This document shows, one piece after another, positions 44,336 to 53,262 of a DNA stretch of 64,000 bases. Where the stretch lies: contig CAKVFI010000003.1 of the NCBI GenBank assembly GCA_934746715.1, positions 124,001 through 188,000 of the forward strand. Reading direction: 5' to 3'. Both the position numbers and the translations under genes were made by a program. Every line of letters starts with the position of its first letter. Position 1 is the stretch's first letter. The notes beneath the pieces were generated by a model. The model saw only the letters and a program-made list of their open reading frames with translations, was not told the DNA's origin and searched no databases. This DNA is from an uncultured Clostridia bacterium. GTDB lineage: Bacteria; Bacillota; Clostridia; Christensenellales; UBA1242.

Positions 44336-45413
44336 ATTATCTAGTTTAACAACAAAAAAACAACCAGCAAAAAAGCAACCACAAGTGGACTATCAAAAAT
44401 TGTCGACTTATGATTACTATTTGCCAGAAGAACTTATTGCACAAACTCCACTTGAAAAACGAGATGAAAGCAAACTGCTTGTTTTTAACCGAAAAACAAA
44501 GGAAATCAAGCAAAGGCATTTTAAAGATATAACAGAATTTTTGCAAAAAGGTGATGTGCTTGTTGTTAACAACACTCGAGTTTTGCCTGCGCGGTTATAT
44601 GGCAAAAAAGCAACTGGTGCAAACATTGAAGTGTTGCTTTTAAAACGCATTAATATGGACGAGTGGGAAGTGCTTATCAAACCGGCAAAGCGTGTTCCAG
44701 TTGGCACTGTTGTAACTTTTAATGACGAATTAAAGTGCGAAATCATGTCTGTTAAAGAAGACGGAAATCGCATTGTTAAATTTGTTTATGATGGCGTTTT
44801 TGAAGATATTTTGTCCCGCGTTGGTCAAATGCCGTTGCCACATTATATCCATGAAAAATTGAAGGATAAAGAACGTTATCAAACAGTTTACAACAAAGTT
44901 GAAGGCAGTGCCGCAGCACCAACTGCTGGATTGCACTTTACTAAAGAACTTCTTCAAAAAATTCAAGATATGGGGGTGGAGATAGTTGAACTTACCCTTG
45001 ATGTTGGGCTTGGCACATTCCGCCCATGCAAGGAAGATGACATAACCAAACACACCATGCACACAGAACATTATCATTTAAGCGAACAAGCAGCAGAAAG
45101 AATAAATTTGGCAAAAAAAGAAAACCGCCGTGTTATTGCTGTTGGTACAACCAGTGTGCGCACACTTGAAAGTGTTGCGTTAAAAGGCGTGCCACTTATG
45201 GCCGATGATGACAACACTAGCATATTTATTTATCCGCCATACAAATTTAAAATTGTTGACGCCCTCATTACAAATTTTCATTTGCCAAAATCAACTTTAA
45301 TTATGTTGATTAGCGCATTTGCAGGCTATGAAAACACTATGAATTTGTATGAATTTGCTGTTGAAAATCAATATCGCTTTTTCAGTTTTGGCGATAGCAT
45401 GTTTATTGAATAA
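44322..45413 (+). CDS. queA: tRNA preQ1(34) S-adenosylmethionine ribosyltransferase-isomerase
   Basis: 363 residues. It converts preQ1 to epoxyqueuosine at the wobble base of Asp, Asn, His and Tyr tRNAs. Motifs: YDYYLPEELIAQTPLEKRD, NNTRVLPARLYG, and EGSAAAPTAGLHFT. About 25 extra polar residues (KKQPAKKQPQ) precede the usual start; AGGGGA supports this ATG. It overlaps ruvB by 14 bases; tgt, the preceding step of the pathway, follows. Confidence 0.96.
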   Translation: MKASKLSSLTTKKQPAKKQPQVDYQKLSTYDYYLPEELIAQTPLEKRDESKLLVFNRKTKEIKQRHFKDITEFLQKGDVLVVNNTRVLPARLYGKKATGANIEVLLLKRINMDEWEVLIKPAKRVPVGTVVTFNDELKCEIMSVKEDGNRIVKFVYDGVFEDILSRVGQMPLPHYIHEKLKDKERYQTVYNKVEGSAAAPTAGLHFTKELLQKIQDMGVEIVELTLDVGLGTFRPCKEDDITKHTMHTEHYHLSEQAAERINLAKKENRRVIAVGTTSVRTLESVALKGVPLMADDDNTSIFIYPPYKFKIVDALITNFHLPKSTLIMLISAFAGYENTMNLYEFAVENQYRFFSFGDSMFIE

Positions 45414-45528
45414 TTTAAAATTAAATGCAACAAATTTTTAATATTTTTTTGTGCAAAAAAATTAAAAGTTTAATCAACAAAAAAACAGAAAAAACGTTAA
45501 AAAAAATACAACAAAAATAAGGAAAATA

Positions 45529-46647
45529 ATGGAAAAATTTAATTACGAAATCCTGCATGTAGACCCAAACAGTGGAGCGAGAACTGGGGTGTTGCACACA
45601 CCGCATGGCGATATTTACACGCCAATTTTTATGCCTGTTGGCACACTTGCAACTGTAAAATCACTCACTAGCGATGACTTGTACGACGTGGGGGCGCAAA
45701 TTATTTTGGCAAACACATATCATTTGCACATTCGCCCAGGTGATGAACTGATAAAAAAGGCTGGCGGCGTGCACAAATTTATGAATTTTAAGCGTCCAAT
45801 GTTGACCGATAGTGGTGGTTTTCAAGTTTTTTCGTTGGCAGATTTAAGAAAAATCACTGACGAAGGCGTTGAATTTAAAAATCACTTGTCTGGCGCAAAA
45901 TTGTTTTTCACACCAGAAAAAGTTATGCAGATAGAAAATAATATTGGTGCGGACATAATTATGGCGTTTGACGTCTGCACAGAACCGGGAGTAACTCACG
46001 CCGAAGCAGAAAAAGCAATGAATCGCACACTTGATTGGCTTGATAGATGTGTTAAAGCACACAAAAATGACAATCAAATGCTCTTTCCAATTGTTCAAGG
46101 CAATTTTTACCCAGATTTGCGCTTAAAAAGTTTAGAAGAAACAAAAAAATATTGCAAATGTGGCATTGCAATTGGCGGACTTTCTGTTGGAGAGCCAAAA
46201 CAAACAATGATTGAAATGCTTGATGTTATGCAGCCACATTATCCACAAAATATGCCAAGATACATGATGGGCGTAGGCACTCCAGACTACATTTTTGAAG
46301 GCGTTCAGCGTGGCATAGATATGTTTGACTGCGTGCTTCAAACTCGTGTTGCTCGCAATGGTTTGGCAATGACAAGCAAGGGCAAAATTGTGCTTAAAAA
46401 TGCAAAATACAAGGAAGATTTTAGCACACTTGATGATGAATGTGACTGCTATTGTTGCCGCAATCACACAAAAGCATATTTGCACCATCTTGTTATGTGC
46501 AACGAAATTTTGGGCGCAAGGTTACTTAGTTTGCACAACATTCGCTTTACACTCAAAATGATGGAAGACATGCGCAACGCAATCAACAACGATAGATTTT
46601 TGGAGTTTAAACAAGAATTTTATTCCAAATACGGCATAACCGATTAA
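45529..46647 (+). CDS. tgt: Queuine/preQ1 tRNA-ribosyltransferase
   Basis: 372 residues. It exchanges guanine-34 for preQ1 in GUN anticodon tRNAs. Seen: LTDSGGFQVFSL with the general acid/base Asp, the second catalytic Asp region in VQRGIDMFDCVLQTR, and the zinc site CDCYCCRNHTKAYLHHL. It works just before QueA. AAGGAAA precedes ATG. No queC-E synthesis genes are here. Confidence 0.96.
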   Translation: MEKFNYEILHVDPNSGARTGVLHTPHGDIYTPIFMPVGTLATVKSLTSDDLYDVGAQIILANTYHLHIRPGDELIKKAGGVHKFMNFKRPMLTDSGGFQVFSLADLRKITDEGVEFKNHLSGAKLFFTPEKVMQIENNIGADIIMAFDVCTEPGVTHAEAEKAMNRTLDWLDRCVKAHKNDNQMLFPIVQGNFYPDLRLKSLEETKKYCKCGIAIGGLSVGEPKQTMIEMLDVMQPHYPQNMPRYMMGVGTPDYIFEGVQRGIDMFDCVLQTRVARNGLAMTSKGKIVLKNAKYKEDFSTLDDECDCYCCRNHTKAYLHHLVMCNEILGARLLSLHNIRFTLKMMEDMRNAINNDRFLEFKQEFYSKYGITD

Positions 46648-46834
46648 AATCTAATTGTTGTGTGATGAAAATTGAATATTAAAATTCACTTTTGATTAAT
46701 TTAAACAAAATTTTTCATTTTGCAACATAAAAATTTAGATTTTTTAAAGTTTAATTTTATATATTTGTTAAAAAGGTTTGACAGTTTGTTTAATCTTTTG
46801 TTAGAATTGTGTCAGTTAAATTAAAGGGGATATT

Positions 46835-47263
46835 ATGGAAATTGTTTTATTGGTAGTTTTACTTGTTTTGGTAGTGGCATTGTTTGTTTTGTCTTATTTC
46901 AAGAAAAAGAAATTTAACACAGAGCTTGGCTCAATGCGTGAAGAACTTAAACCAGGCGACAAAGTTATGACAGACACTGGCGTTGTTGGTGAAGTTGTTG
47001 AATCTTTCCAAGAAGATGAATACAAATACTTTGTGCTTAAAACTGGTCGTGGTGAGCACACTGGTTACTTCACAGTTCATGCAAATGCAATTTATTATGT
47101 TTTTGGCAAGGAAGATCAACAAAATCAAACAAAAAAAGTTGTTGTTGTAAAACCACAACCAAAAGCAGAAGTTAAGGAAGAAAAATCAGAAGTTGAAGCA
47201 GAACCAGCAAAGGAAGAAAAAGCTGAAAAACCTGCAAAAACAGAAAAGAAATCTTCAAAATAA
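46835..47263 (+). CDS. yajC: Preprotein translocase subunit YajC
   Basis: 142 residues: one N-terminal membrane helix (3-24), then a cytoplasmic domain with RKFNTELGSMREELKPGDKVMTDTGVVGEVV, the YajC core, and an acidic Lys/Glu-rich tail. It is an accessory partner of SecDF at the Sec channel; secD and secF are 1.2 kb downstream. A TTGACA promoter lies upstream and a terminator downstream. Confidence 0.93.
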   Translation: MEIVLLVVLLVLVVALFVLSYFKKKKFNTELGSMREELKPGDKVMTDTGVVGEVVESFQEDEYKYFVLKTGRGEHTGYFTVHANAIYYVFGKEDQQNQTKKVVVVKPQPKAEVKEEKSEVEAEPAKEEKAEKPAKTEKKSSK

Positions 47264-47275
47264 TTTAAATAAATT

Positions 47276-47304
47276 AAATGCCAAATTATGGCATTTTTTT
47301 TTGT
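47276..47304 (+). terminator. Terminator after yajC
   Basis: A perfect stem AAATGCCA/TGGCATTT (47276-47283, 47289-47296) with loop AATTA and T8. Confidence 0.9.
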
Positions 47305-47597
47305 GCAAAACTGCATTAAACAAAGTTAACTAGTTAGTCCAATATGATGAAAGATATTTCAGATTGCCATTCTAAACAAAACAAACGATTTAAAATCTTA
47401 AAAAATCCCTTTAATTGTTAGTGTTGTTAAAAATTTTTTAATCATACTGCACGCTAAAAAAATTTAATTTTCCATTTTTTCAAAGCACAGCCAAAATTTG
47501 AAAGCGCATATACAATTTCTTCAAAACAAGCCTTTTTACAACATTATTTTTGGTTCTTTAATTTGTGCAAACAAATAAGTTAAAGTAGGAGGGAAAT
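47305..47597. other. Intergenic spacer before the TIGR04086-like gene
   Basis: About 290 AT-rich bases. I see no frame with a ribosome site and no clear RNA. A purine run GTAGGAGGG at its end is the ribosome site of the next gene. Confidence 0.5.
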
Positions 47598-47996
47598 ATG
47601 GAAAAAGAAAAATCAGGTATTTCACGAGAAATTGTTTCAATAGTTAAAAGTTGTTTGTTGGGGTTGGTTGTAACCTTAATTGGAACAGTTGTTTTGGCTG
47701 TTGTGCTTAAATTTGCAGATATTCCAAGCAAAGTTGTTTCTTACATCAATGATATTATAAAAGCGTTGTCCATCTTTTTTGTTGTGCTTGTGCTTAAAAA
47801 ATCAACAGACGAAAAATTGTTGGTGCGCGCAATTATCGCTGGGGCAGTCTATGGTTTGCTTTCATTTGTAATTTTTTCAATTTTGAATGGCGGTTTCCAT
47901 TTTAGCTTAAGCATTTTGTTTGATTTGATTTTTGCAGTTGTTGTTGCTATTGTTGCCTCAATAATTTTCAAACTTACAAGCAAAAAAACCGCTTAA
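47598..47996 (+). CDS. TIGR04086-like four-helix membrane protein
   Basis: 132 residues with four helices (about 15-36, 44-62, 73-96, 100-124) behind a strong GTAGGAGGG. Size, topology and position next to yajC fit the TIGR04086 family of clostridia, often found in the yajC-scf (SCIFF) neighbourhood. I looked for the Cys-rich SCIFF precursor after it and found none. Function unknown. Confidence 0.6.
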   Translation: MEKEKSGISREIVSIVKSCLLGLVVTLIGTVVLAVVLKFADIPSKVVSYINDIIKALSIFFVVLVLKKSTDEKLLVRAIIAGAVYGLLSFVIFSILNGGFHFSLSILFDLIFAVVVAIVASIIFKLTSKKTA

Positions 47997-48106
47997 GTAT
48001 ATATCAATGCTCACATAATCACGGCAAGCCAATATTTACGTCATTATAGCATATTAATACTCATAAATCATTTCGAGCAAACTTGTTTGCGAGCAAATCT
48101 ATTATA

Positions 48107-48141
48107 GATACACTCGAAAGTTAGCACTTTCTCGGTATGAC
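48107..48141 (+). repeat. Palindromic repeat, copy 5
   Basis: GATACACTC, arms GAAAG and CTTTC around TTAGCA, then TCGGTATGAC. It has constant ends and its own pairing arms. Confidence 0.8.
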
Positions 48142-48144
48142 ACT

Positions 48145-48254
48145 GTCATCCTGAGCGTAGTCGAAGGATCTTGCACGTAGTGCTTTTAAACAAATGATTT
48201 AATTCTCAAAATCTTGCTATGCTCGAAAGATTCTTCACTGCGTTCAGAATGACA
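48145..48254. repeat. Inverted repeat of the GTCATCCTGAGC type
   Basis: GTCATCCTGAGCGTAGTCGAAGG at the left and GATTCTTCACTGCGTTCAGAATGAC at the right are imperfect inverted copies. This sequence type is widespread as an intergenic hairpin or MITE-like element in many bacterial phyla (general knowledge). Confidence 0.7.
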
Positions 48255-48482
48255 TAATTATAACACGACTTTTGTTCCGCTCAACAAAACAAAAGGTACT
48301 GATACAAGCACTCAACATGACATCATAAAAAACAATTTTAAAAACATGTTACAAAAACAAACTTTTTGGGCAATAATTTAGTTATTTATTAAATTAATAC
48401 TAGTTAGTTTTATATTTTGCGTTTGTTTCGTTTGACAATAATGCAAATTTTGTTTATAATCTAACTGATTTAGGAGAATTAA

Positions 48483-49796
48483 ATGACTAAAAAACGCTCA
48501 AAAAGTTTATTTGTTATTTTTGCAATAATTTTAGTTATAGGTTTGCTTGCAACGTTTGTTAATTTCACATATCCATTAACAATCAATGGCAAATATTTTT
48601 CTTACTCCAATTTTGTTTCAAACTTAAAATTGGGCGAAGATATTGGTCAAACTTATCGCATAATTTATCGTGCAGAATTGCTTGAAAATGAAATTGATTC
48701 AAATTACGACAATTTAACAAATTCTGCAATGCAAAAAATACTTAAAATTGTTGAAAATGAAGGTTTTAAAGATGCCACAATCACAAGATATGGCGAAGAT
48801 AAAGTTGCACTTCAAGTGGCAGTTGATGGGGAAGAAGATATCACAAATTTGACAAGTTTGGTTGGTGAGCCTGCCAGAATTAGTTTTTCTATGGAACAAG
48901 ACCAAACAAAGGCATTTATCGATGCTTCAAACATCAAAAATGTTAGTTCACAAAGTTATTACAACAGTGAAACAGGCAAAATGCTTTACTATGTTCGCAT
49001 AGATTTTAACGATGATGTTAAAGATGAAATTGCAACAAAAACCGCCGAGGGTGGCAAACTGTACATCTATTTTGGTGACGAACTTTTCACTCAAATGGAT
49101 TTAGGTGGCAATGCTATCACAGATGGCATGATTGTTATTCAAAGCGATGCTTTCACAAGTCAAATAGTTGCAAACACATATGCAAACAAAATTCGTTCTG
49201 GCATGTTGGATGTTAATTTAACAAAAATTGACGCTGGCAAAATGAGCGCAACATATGGCAGGGGAGCAAGCGTTTATGTTTATGTGCTTTTAGCTGTTTT
49301 TGCAATCGCCGTGCTTGCACTTTTGGTTGTTAAATATCGCGATATGGGTTGGCTCAGTGCTTTTGCAATGTTGTTCTTTGTTGTTATTGGTTTGTTCTTG
49401 CTTCAATCAATCCCAGCAGTGCATTTAAATTTTGCTGGCGTTATTGGCTTGATGCTTGCATATTTGCTTATGGCAGACAGTTTGGTTTCTGTTTTGGAAA
49501 ACGCAAAACGCCATTATCAAGCAGACACAAAACTTTATATTGCATTCAAACTTGCTTTCAAAGAAAGTTTGGTTCGCATATTTGTTAACAACACATTGTT
49601 TGCATTGCTTGGATTTGCTTGCATGTTTATGCCAAGTTTGGGCATTCAATCTTTTGGTTGGGTTGCATTTGTTTTGCCATTTGTAAGCGTGTTTGTAAGC
49701 CTTGCTTTAATGCGCTTGTTTGTTGCAATGTACCTTGCAATCAACAACGAAGATGGCAAAAAGTGTAACTTCCACAAAGGAGGAAAAAATGCTTAA
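48483..49796 (+). CDS. secD: Protein translocase subunit SecD (divergent)
   Basis: 437 residues: an N-terminal helix (about 9-29), a large extracytoplasmic P1-like domain, then five helices in the last 190 residues, giving the SecD topology. The usual first motif (LGLDLRGG type) is represented only by LKLGEDIGQTYRIIY, without the Gly pair. The helix carrying the proton-path Asp reads LLMADSLVSVLENAKRHY, keeping Asp but not the following Ala-Asn. Its partner is SecF, which begins eight bases before its end. It drives late stages of Sec export by proton motive force, if still functional. Confidence 0.85.
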   Translation: MTKKRSKSLFVIFAIILVIGLLATFVNFTYPLTINGKYFSYSNFVSNLKLGEDIGQTYRIIYRAELLENEIDSNYDNLTNSAMQKILKIVENEGFKDATITRYGEDKVALQVAVDGEEDITNLTSLVGEPARISFSMEQDQTKAFIDASNIKNVSSQSYYNSETGKMLYYVRIDFNDDVKDEIATKTAEGGKLYIYFGDELFTQMDLGGNAITDGMIVIQSDAFTSQIVANTYANKIRSGMLDVNLTKIDAGKMSATYGRGASVYVYVLLAVFAIAVLALLVVKYRDMGWLSAFAMLFFVVIGLFLLQSIPAVHLNFAGVIGLMLAYLLMADSLVSVLENAKRHYQADTKLYIAFKLAFKESLVRIFVNNTLFALLGFACMFMPSLGIQSFGWVAFVLPFVSVFVSLALMRLFVAMYLAINNEDGKKCNFHKGGKNA

Positions 49797-50736
49797 TAGA
49801 GATTTTACAAAGTCTAATAAAGATTATTTTAACAAAAATAAAATTGTTTTGATTGTTTTGGCGTTATTCCTTGTTGTTGGCATTCTTCTTGCTTGCACAG
49901 TTAAATTGCGTGGCAATTTTGAACTTGCCGGTTACAACGAGTTTTCTGTTAAAATAGGCAGCGAAACAAAAGTTAACACCGCATCAAAAAAGGTTGAACA
50001 AGTTGTCAAGTCATACAATTCTGGTTTTGACACAATTTTGGTTTATGGTGAAGGCGACGACACTCAATTAGTAGTTCGTTATTTGAAAGATTTGTCCGCT
50101 GATGAAAAAACAGAAATTGCAACAAAAGTTGCAGAAAAACTTGGAATTGGCGTTGAAAATGTTAGTGAACACAATCATGTTGCAGCAGTTGTAAAAAACA
50201 CTGATTACATCTTTGCAAGCGTTGCAATCTTGTTGCTTGTTGCATTGGCTTCATTGTTTGCATTTATTCGTTACAATGGGGCAAGCGCCTTGGCAGTTAT
50301 CATCAGTTGTTTGATTGGTAGTGCAGGTTTTGTGTCAATTTGTGCAATTTTGAGATTGACAGTTGGAATGAGCATTTTCACAATTATGATTGTTTTGAAT
50401 TTGCTTATTGTTTATGGCTGCTTGAATGTGTTTGAGTCTATGCGCAAGGATTCATGGTTGGAAGCAGGCGACTACGCAAACGCAATAAAAACAGCAATGA
50501 ATCAATCCAAATTTAGGATGAACGCTTTGGCAATTGCAGTGTTTGCATTTGGATTGTTGTTTGTGTTCATTGCACCAAGTGCGCTTAAATATGTTGCACT
50601 TAACCTTATGTTTGTGGCAGTTGTTGAACTTGCAGTTTGCTTGTTTGTTTTGCCATTTGTTTGGAGTGCGTGCATCACACATTGCAAAAAACGCGTTAAA
50701 AAAGTTAAGCAAGCAAAACCAACAGTGGAAGAATAG
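49789..50736 (+). CDS. secF: Protein translocase subunit SecF (divergent)
   Basis: 315 residues from ATG at 49789, directly behind AGGAGG; an upstream reading at 49720 lies inside secD and is rejected. One N-terminal helix (17-36), an extracytoplasmic domain, and five C-terminal helices follow the SecF plan. The conserved Asp of the proton path (NDTIVVFDR type motif) is not seen: the region reads IVYGCLNVFESMRKD at about residues 206-220. A terminator follows, so secDF is a two-gene operon. Confidence 0.83.
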   Translation: MLNRDFTKSNKDYFNKNKIVLIVLALFLVVGILLACTVKLRGNFELAGYNEFSVKIGSETKVNTASKKVEQVVKSYNSGFDTILVYGEGDDTQLVVRYLKDLSADEKTEIATKVAEKLGIGVENVSEHNHVAAVVKNTDYIFASVAILLLVALASLFAFIRYNGASALAVIISCLIGSAGFVSICAILRLTVGMSIFTIMIVLNLLIVYGCLNVFESMRKDSWLEAGDYANAIKTAMNQSKFRMNALAIAVFAFGLLFVFIAPSALKYVALNLMFVAVVELAVCLFVLPFVWSACITHCKKRVKKVKQAKPTVEE

Positions 50737-50743
50737 TAAAATT

Positions 50744-50769
50744 AGCCTTTCATTTGAAAGGCTTTTTCT
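50744..50769 (+). terminator. Terminator after secF
   Basis: A perfect stem AGCCTTTC/GAAAGGCT (50744-50751, 50756-50763) with tetraloop ATTT and T run. Confidence 0.9.
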
Positions 50770-50793
50770 TTAAAAAAACGATATGGATAAAAA

Positions 50794-53184
50794 ATGAAAT
50801 ATATTTGTTCGATTGATGAAAATATTAATACGGAATTTGTTAACGAGATGAGCAAAATTTACAACATTGACAAACATCTTGTTGGTCTTTTATATTCTCG
50901 TGGTATCAACACGCAGGCAAAATTAAATCAATATCTTTCACCAAGCATTCGCGACCTTTATGACCCATTTTTGTTTGAAGATATGTCTGCCGTGGTTGAA
51001 AAAATAGAAAAACATATTGCAAAAGACAGCAAAATTTTGATTTTTGGCGACTACGATGTTGATGGCATAACTGCCAGCGCAATATTAATTAAATATTTCA
51101 GGTCAGTTGGTGCAAAAGTAACCAATTATATGCCAAACCGATATGAAGATGGCTATGGTTTGTCCATTCAAACTTTGGACAAAATTTTTGCAAAAAACAA
51201 GCCAGATTTGGTTATCACAGTTGACTGCGGCATAACTGCTGTTGATGAAGTAGAGTACTTAAAAGCCAATGGCGTTGATGTTGTTGTAACTGACCACCAT
51301 GAAAGAGGCGAAACTTTGCCAAATTGTTTGATTATCAACCCAAAAGTTAGCCAAACATATCCGTTTCATTGTCTGTGTGGGGCAGGTGTGGCACTCAAGC
51401 TTGTGCAAGCACTTGCTGGAATAACAGTTGCCAAAGAATATTTGCCAATTTGTGCAATTGCAACAATTGCGGATATTGTTGAATTGTTAGATGAAAACCG
51501 CGCAATAGTGTCGCTAGGGTTAAAAGATATCGACAAATTGCCAGTTGGTATTTTGCGATTGATGCAGGAATGTGGAGTTAACAAAGCAAATTGCAAAGCA
51601 AGTGACATTGCGTTTAAAATTGCTCCAAAAATCAATGCAAGCGGACGTATGGGCAGTGCAGAAACCAGTTTGGAACTTTATATGGAAGAAAATCCAAACA
51701 AAGTTAAACCAATCATAAACAAGATCCTTGAATTTAACAACCAACGCCAACAATTGTGTGATAAAGTTTACAATGATGTTGAAAATGAACTTCAAGGCAA
51801 AGATATCTTCAAAATCAGTGCGATTGTTATGTCTTCACCAGATTGGGACAGCGGTATTTTGGGCATTGTTTCTGCCCGCATTGCAGAAGAGTATCACCGC
51901 CCAACATTTTTGTTTAGTCAGGTGGGGGACGAGTTGACTGGCTCTTGCCGCAGCGTTAATGGGGTTAATGTTCACACACTTTTAAGCAGCATGAGTCAAA
52001 TTTTAACAAAGTTTGGCGGGCACCCAATGGCGGCAGGTTTAACTCTTAAAGTTGACAAATTTGATGAATTTACAAGGTTAACAAACCAATACGTTGACGA
52101 AAATTTGAACAAGGCAGACTTTTTGCCAACAAAAACCTACGATTTTGCGCTTGATTCAAGTGAAATCAACTTAAAAATGATTGAAGATATCGACAAACTT
52201 GAACCATGTGGTCATATGAATGCGCGCCCAATTTTTAGTTTAAAACTTAAAAATGCAACAATAAGCAGTTTGCCAAAGCACCCTCAACATTTGGTTTTAA
52301 ATTATCCAAATTTCAACTTGCTTGCGTTTAATGCCAGCAAAAATTATTTTGTGCTATCTGGCAACACAGAGTGTGGCATTTTGGCAGATTTGAATGTGGA
52401 CACTTTTAGAAACAGCAAACAAATTTCTGGCATTGTAAAATCAATTGATTACGAAGGTGTTTATCGCCCACAAGATAATGATATTTTGCTTGCAGAGTAC
52501 ATCAAACAAATTATGTATCCAATCCAGGATAGTTACAAGTTCAACAATTACAATCGTGACCAATTGATTCGCATGTTGGTTGATATGGACAAAAATGTTT
52601 ACGGCACACTTATTGTTGCCAACGATTACAACACATACATCAACTTTAAATCTATTTATGACAGCAACAACATTTTCCGCAATCGCGTGTTTGAAATTGG
52701 CGACGCAACAGGGCTTAACACAATCCTTTTGTCCCCAACAAATTTTGATTATTTTAACACTTTTAGTCGCATTATATTTTTAGACCCACTACTAAATATG
52801 GGGTATTTGAATGAGTTGCAACACCACACAAAGTCAACAGTTTATTTGCCACATATGCCAGACACAAATGTGAGTTTGCTTAAAAACATTAACCTTTCAA
52901 GGGAGATTTTTGGCAAATATTTTAGGTTGTTGCAATTTGCTTGTGAAAACAAAATAACAGGTTATTATTGCTATCATTTTTACAAAAATATTATTAACAA
53001 AACCAAACAAAAAGCGGATTTCAATTATCTGCAATTTTATGTTTGTTTGGAAGTGTTTAAAGAGCTTGGCATTGTTGTTACAAACGAAAATAACACTCAA
53101 GTTGAGGCAATTTTAAACAAAAAAAATCCGCTTAATGCAAGCAGTTTTTACAATCGTTTAAACAGCATGAAAACCGCAAAATAA
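50794..53184 (+). CDS. recJ: Single-stranded-DNA exonuclease RecJ
   Basis: A 796-residue 5'-3' exonuclease of the DHH family. Motifs: FGDYDVDGITASAIL (metal Asp ligands), VDCGITA, VVTDHHE (DHH), NASGRMGSAETSLEL and the DHHA1 motif GGHPMAAGLTL; an OB domain follows, and then about 230 extra C-terminal residues as in the long Bacillus type. The start ATG has only a weak ribosome site. A terminator closes the gene. It works in RecFOR-type recombination and repair. Confidence 0.95.
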   Translation: MKYICSIDENINTEFVNEMSKIYNIDKHLVGLLYSRGINTQAKLNQYLSPSIRDLYDPFLFEDMSAVVEKIEKHIAKDSKILIFGDYDVDGITASAILIKYFRSVGAKVTNYMPNRYEDGYGLSIQTLDKIFAKNKPDLVITVDCGITAVDEVEYLKANGVDVVVTDHHERGETLPNCLIINPKVSQTYPFHCLCGAGVALKLVQALAGITVAKEYLPICAIATIADIVELLDENRAIVSLGLKDIDKLPVGILRLMQECGVNKANCKASDIAFKIAPKINASGRMGSAETSLELYMEENPNKVKPIINKILEFNNQRQQLCDKVYNDVENELQGKDIFKISAIVMSSPDWDSGILGIVSARIAEEYHRPTFLFSQVGDELTGSCRSVNGVNVHTLLSSMSQILTKFGGHPMAAGLTLKVDKFDEFTRLTNQYVDENLNKADFLPTKTYDFALDSSEINLKMIEDIDKLEPCGHMNARPIFSLKLKNATISSLPKHPQHLVLNYPNFNLLAFNASKNYFVLSGNTECGILADLNVDTFRNSKQISGIVKSIDYEGVYRPQDNDILLAEYIKQIMYPIQDSYKFNNYNRDQLIRMLVDMDKNVYGTLIVANDYNTYINFKSIYDSNNIFRNRVFEIGDATGLNTILLSPTNFDYFNTFSRIIFLDPLLNMGYLNELQHHTKSTVYLPHMPDTNVSLLKNINLSREIFGKYFRLLQFACENKITGYYCYHFYKNIINKTKQKADFNYLQFYVCLEVFKELGIVVTNENNTQVEAILNKKNPLNASSFYNRLNSMKTAK

Positions 53185-53191
53185 ATTAAAA

Positions 53192-53222
53192 AAACTATGC
53201 TAAATATAGCGTGGTTTTTTTG
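53192..53222 (+). terminator. Terminator after recJ
   Basis: AAACTATGCTA/TAGCGTGGTTT stem with two G-T pairs, loop AATA, followed by T7. Confidence 0.8.
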
Positions 53223-53262
53223 TTGCGTTTAACTTTTTGTTTTGGTATAATTAATAAGATTA

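Larger units (their letters stand above)
47997..48482. other. Repeat-bearing intergenic region before secD
   Basis: About 480 bases with no gene that I can support. It holds copy 5 of the palindromic repeat (48107-48141), immediately joined to an unrelated inverted repeat (48145-48254), then AT-rich DNA. A TTGACA (about 48433) and an AGGAG site precede secD. Confidence 0.6.

Noticed and set aside
47997..48482. SCIFF-type Cys-rich ribosomal peptide gene expected after the TIGR04086-like gene
   Set aside because: No short frame with repeated Cys and a ribosome site is present; the space holds only repeats and AT-rich DNA.
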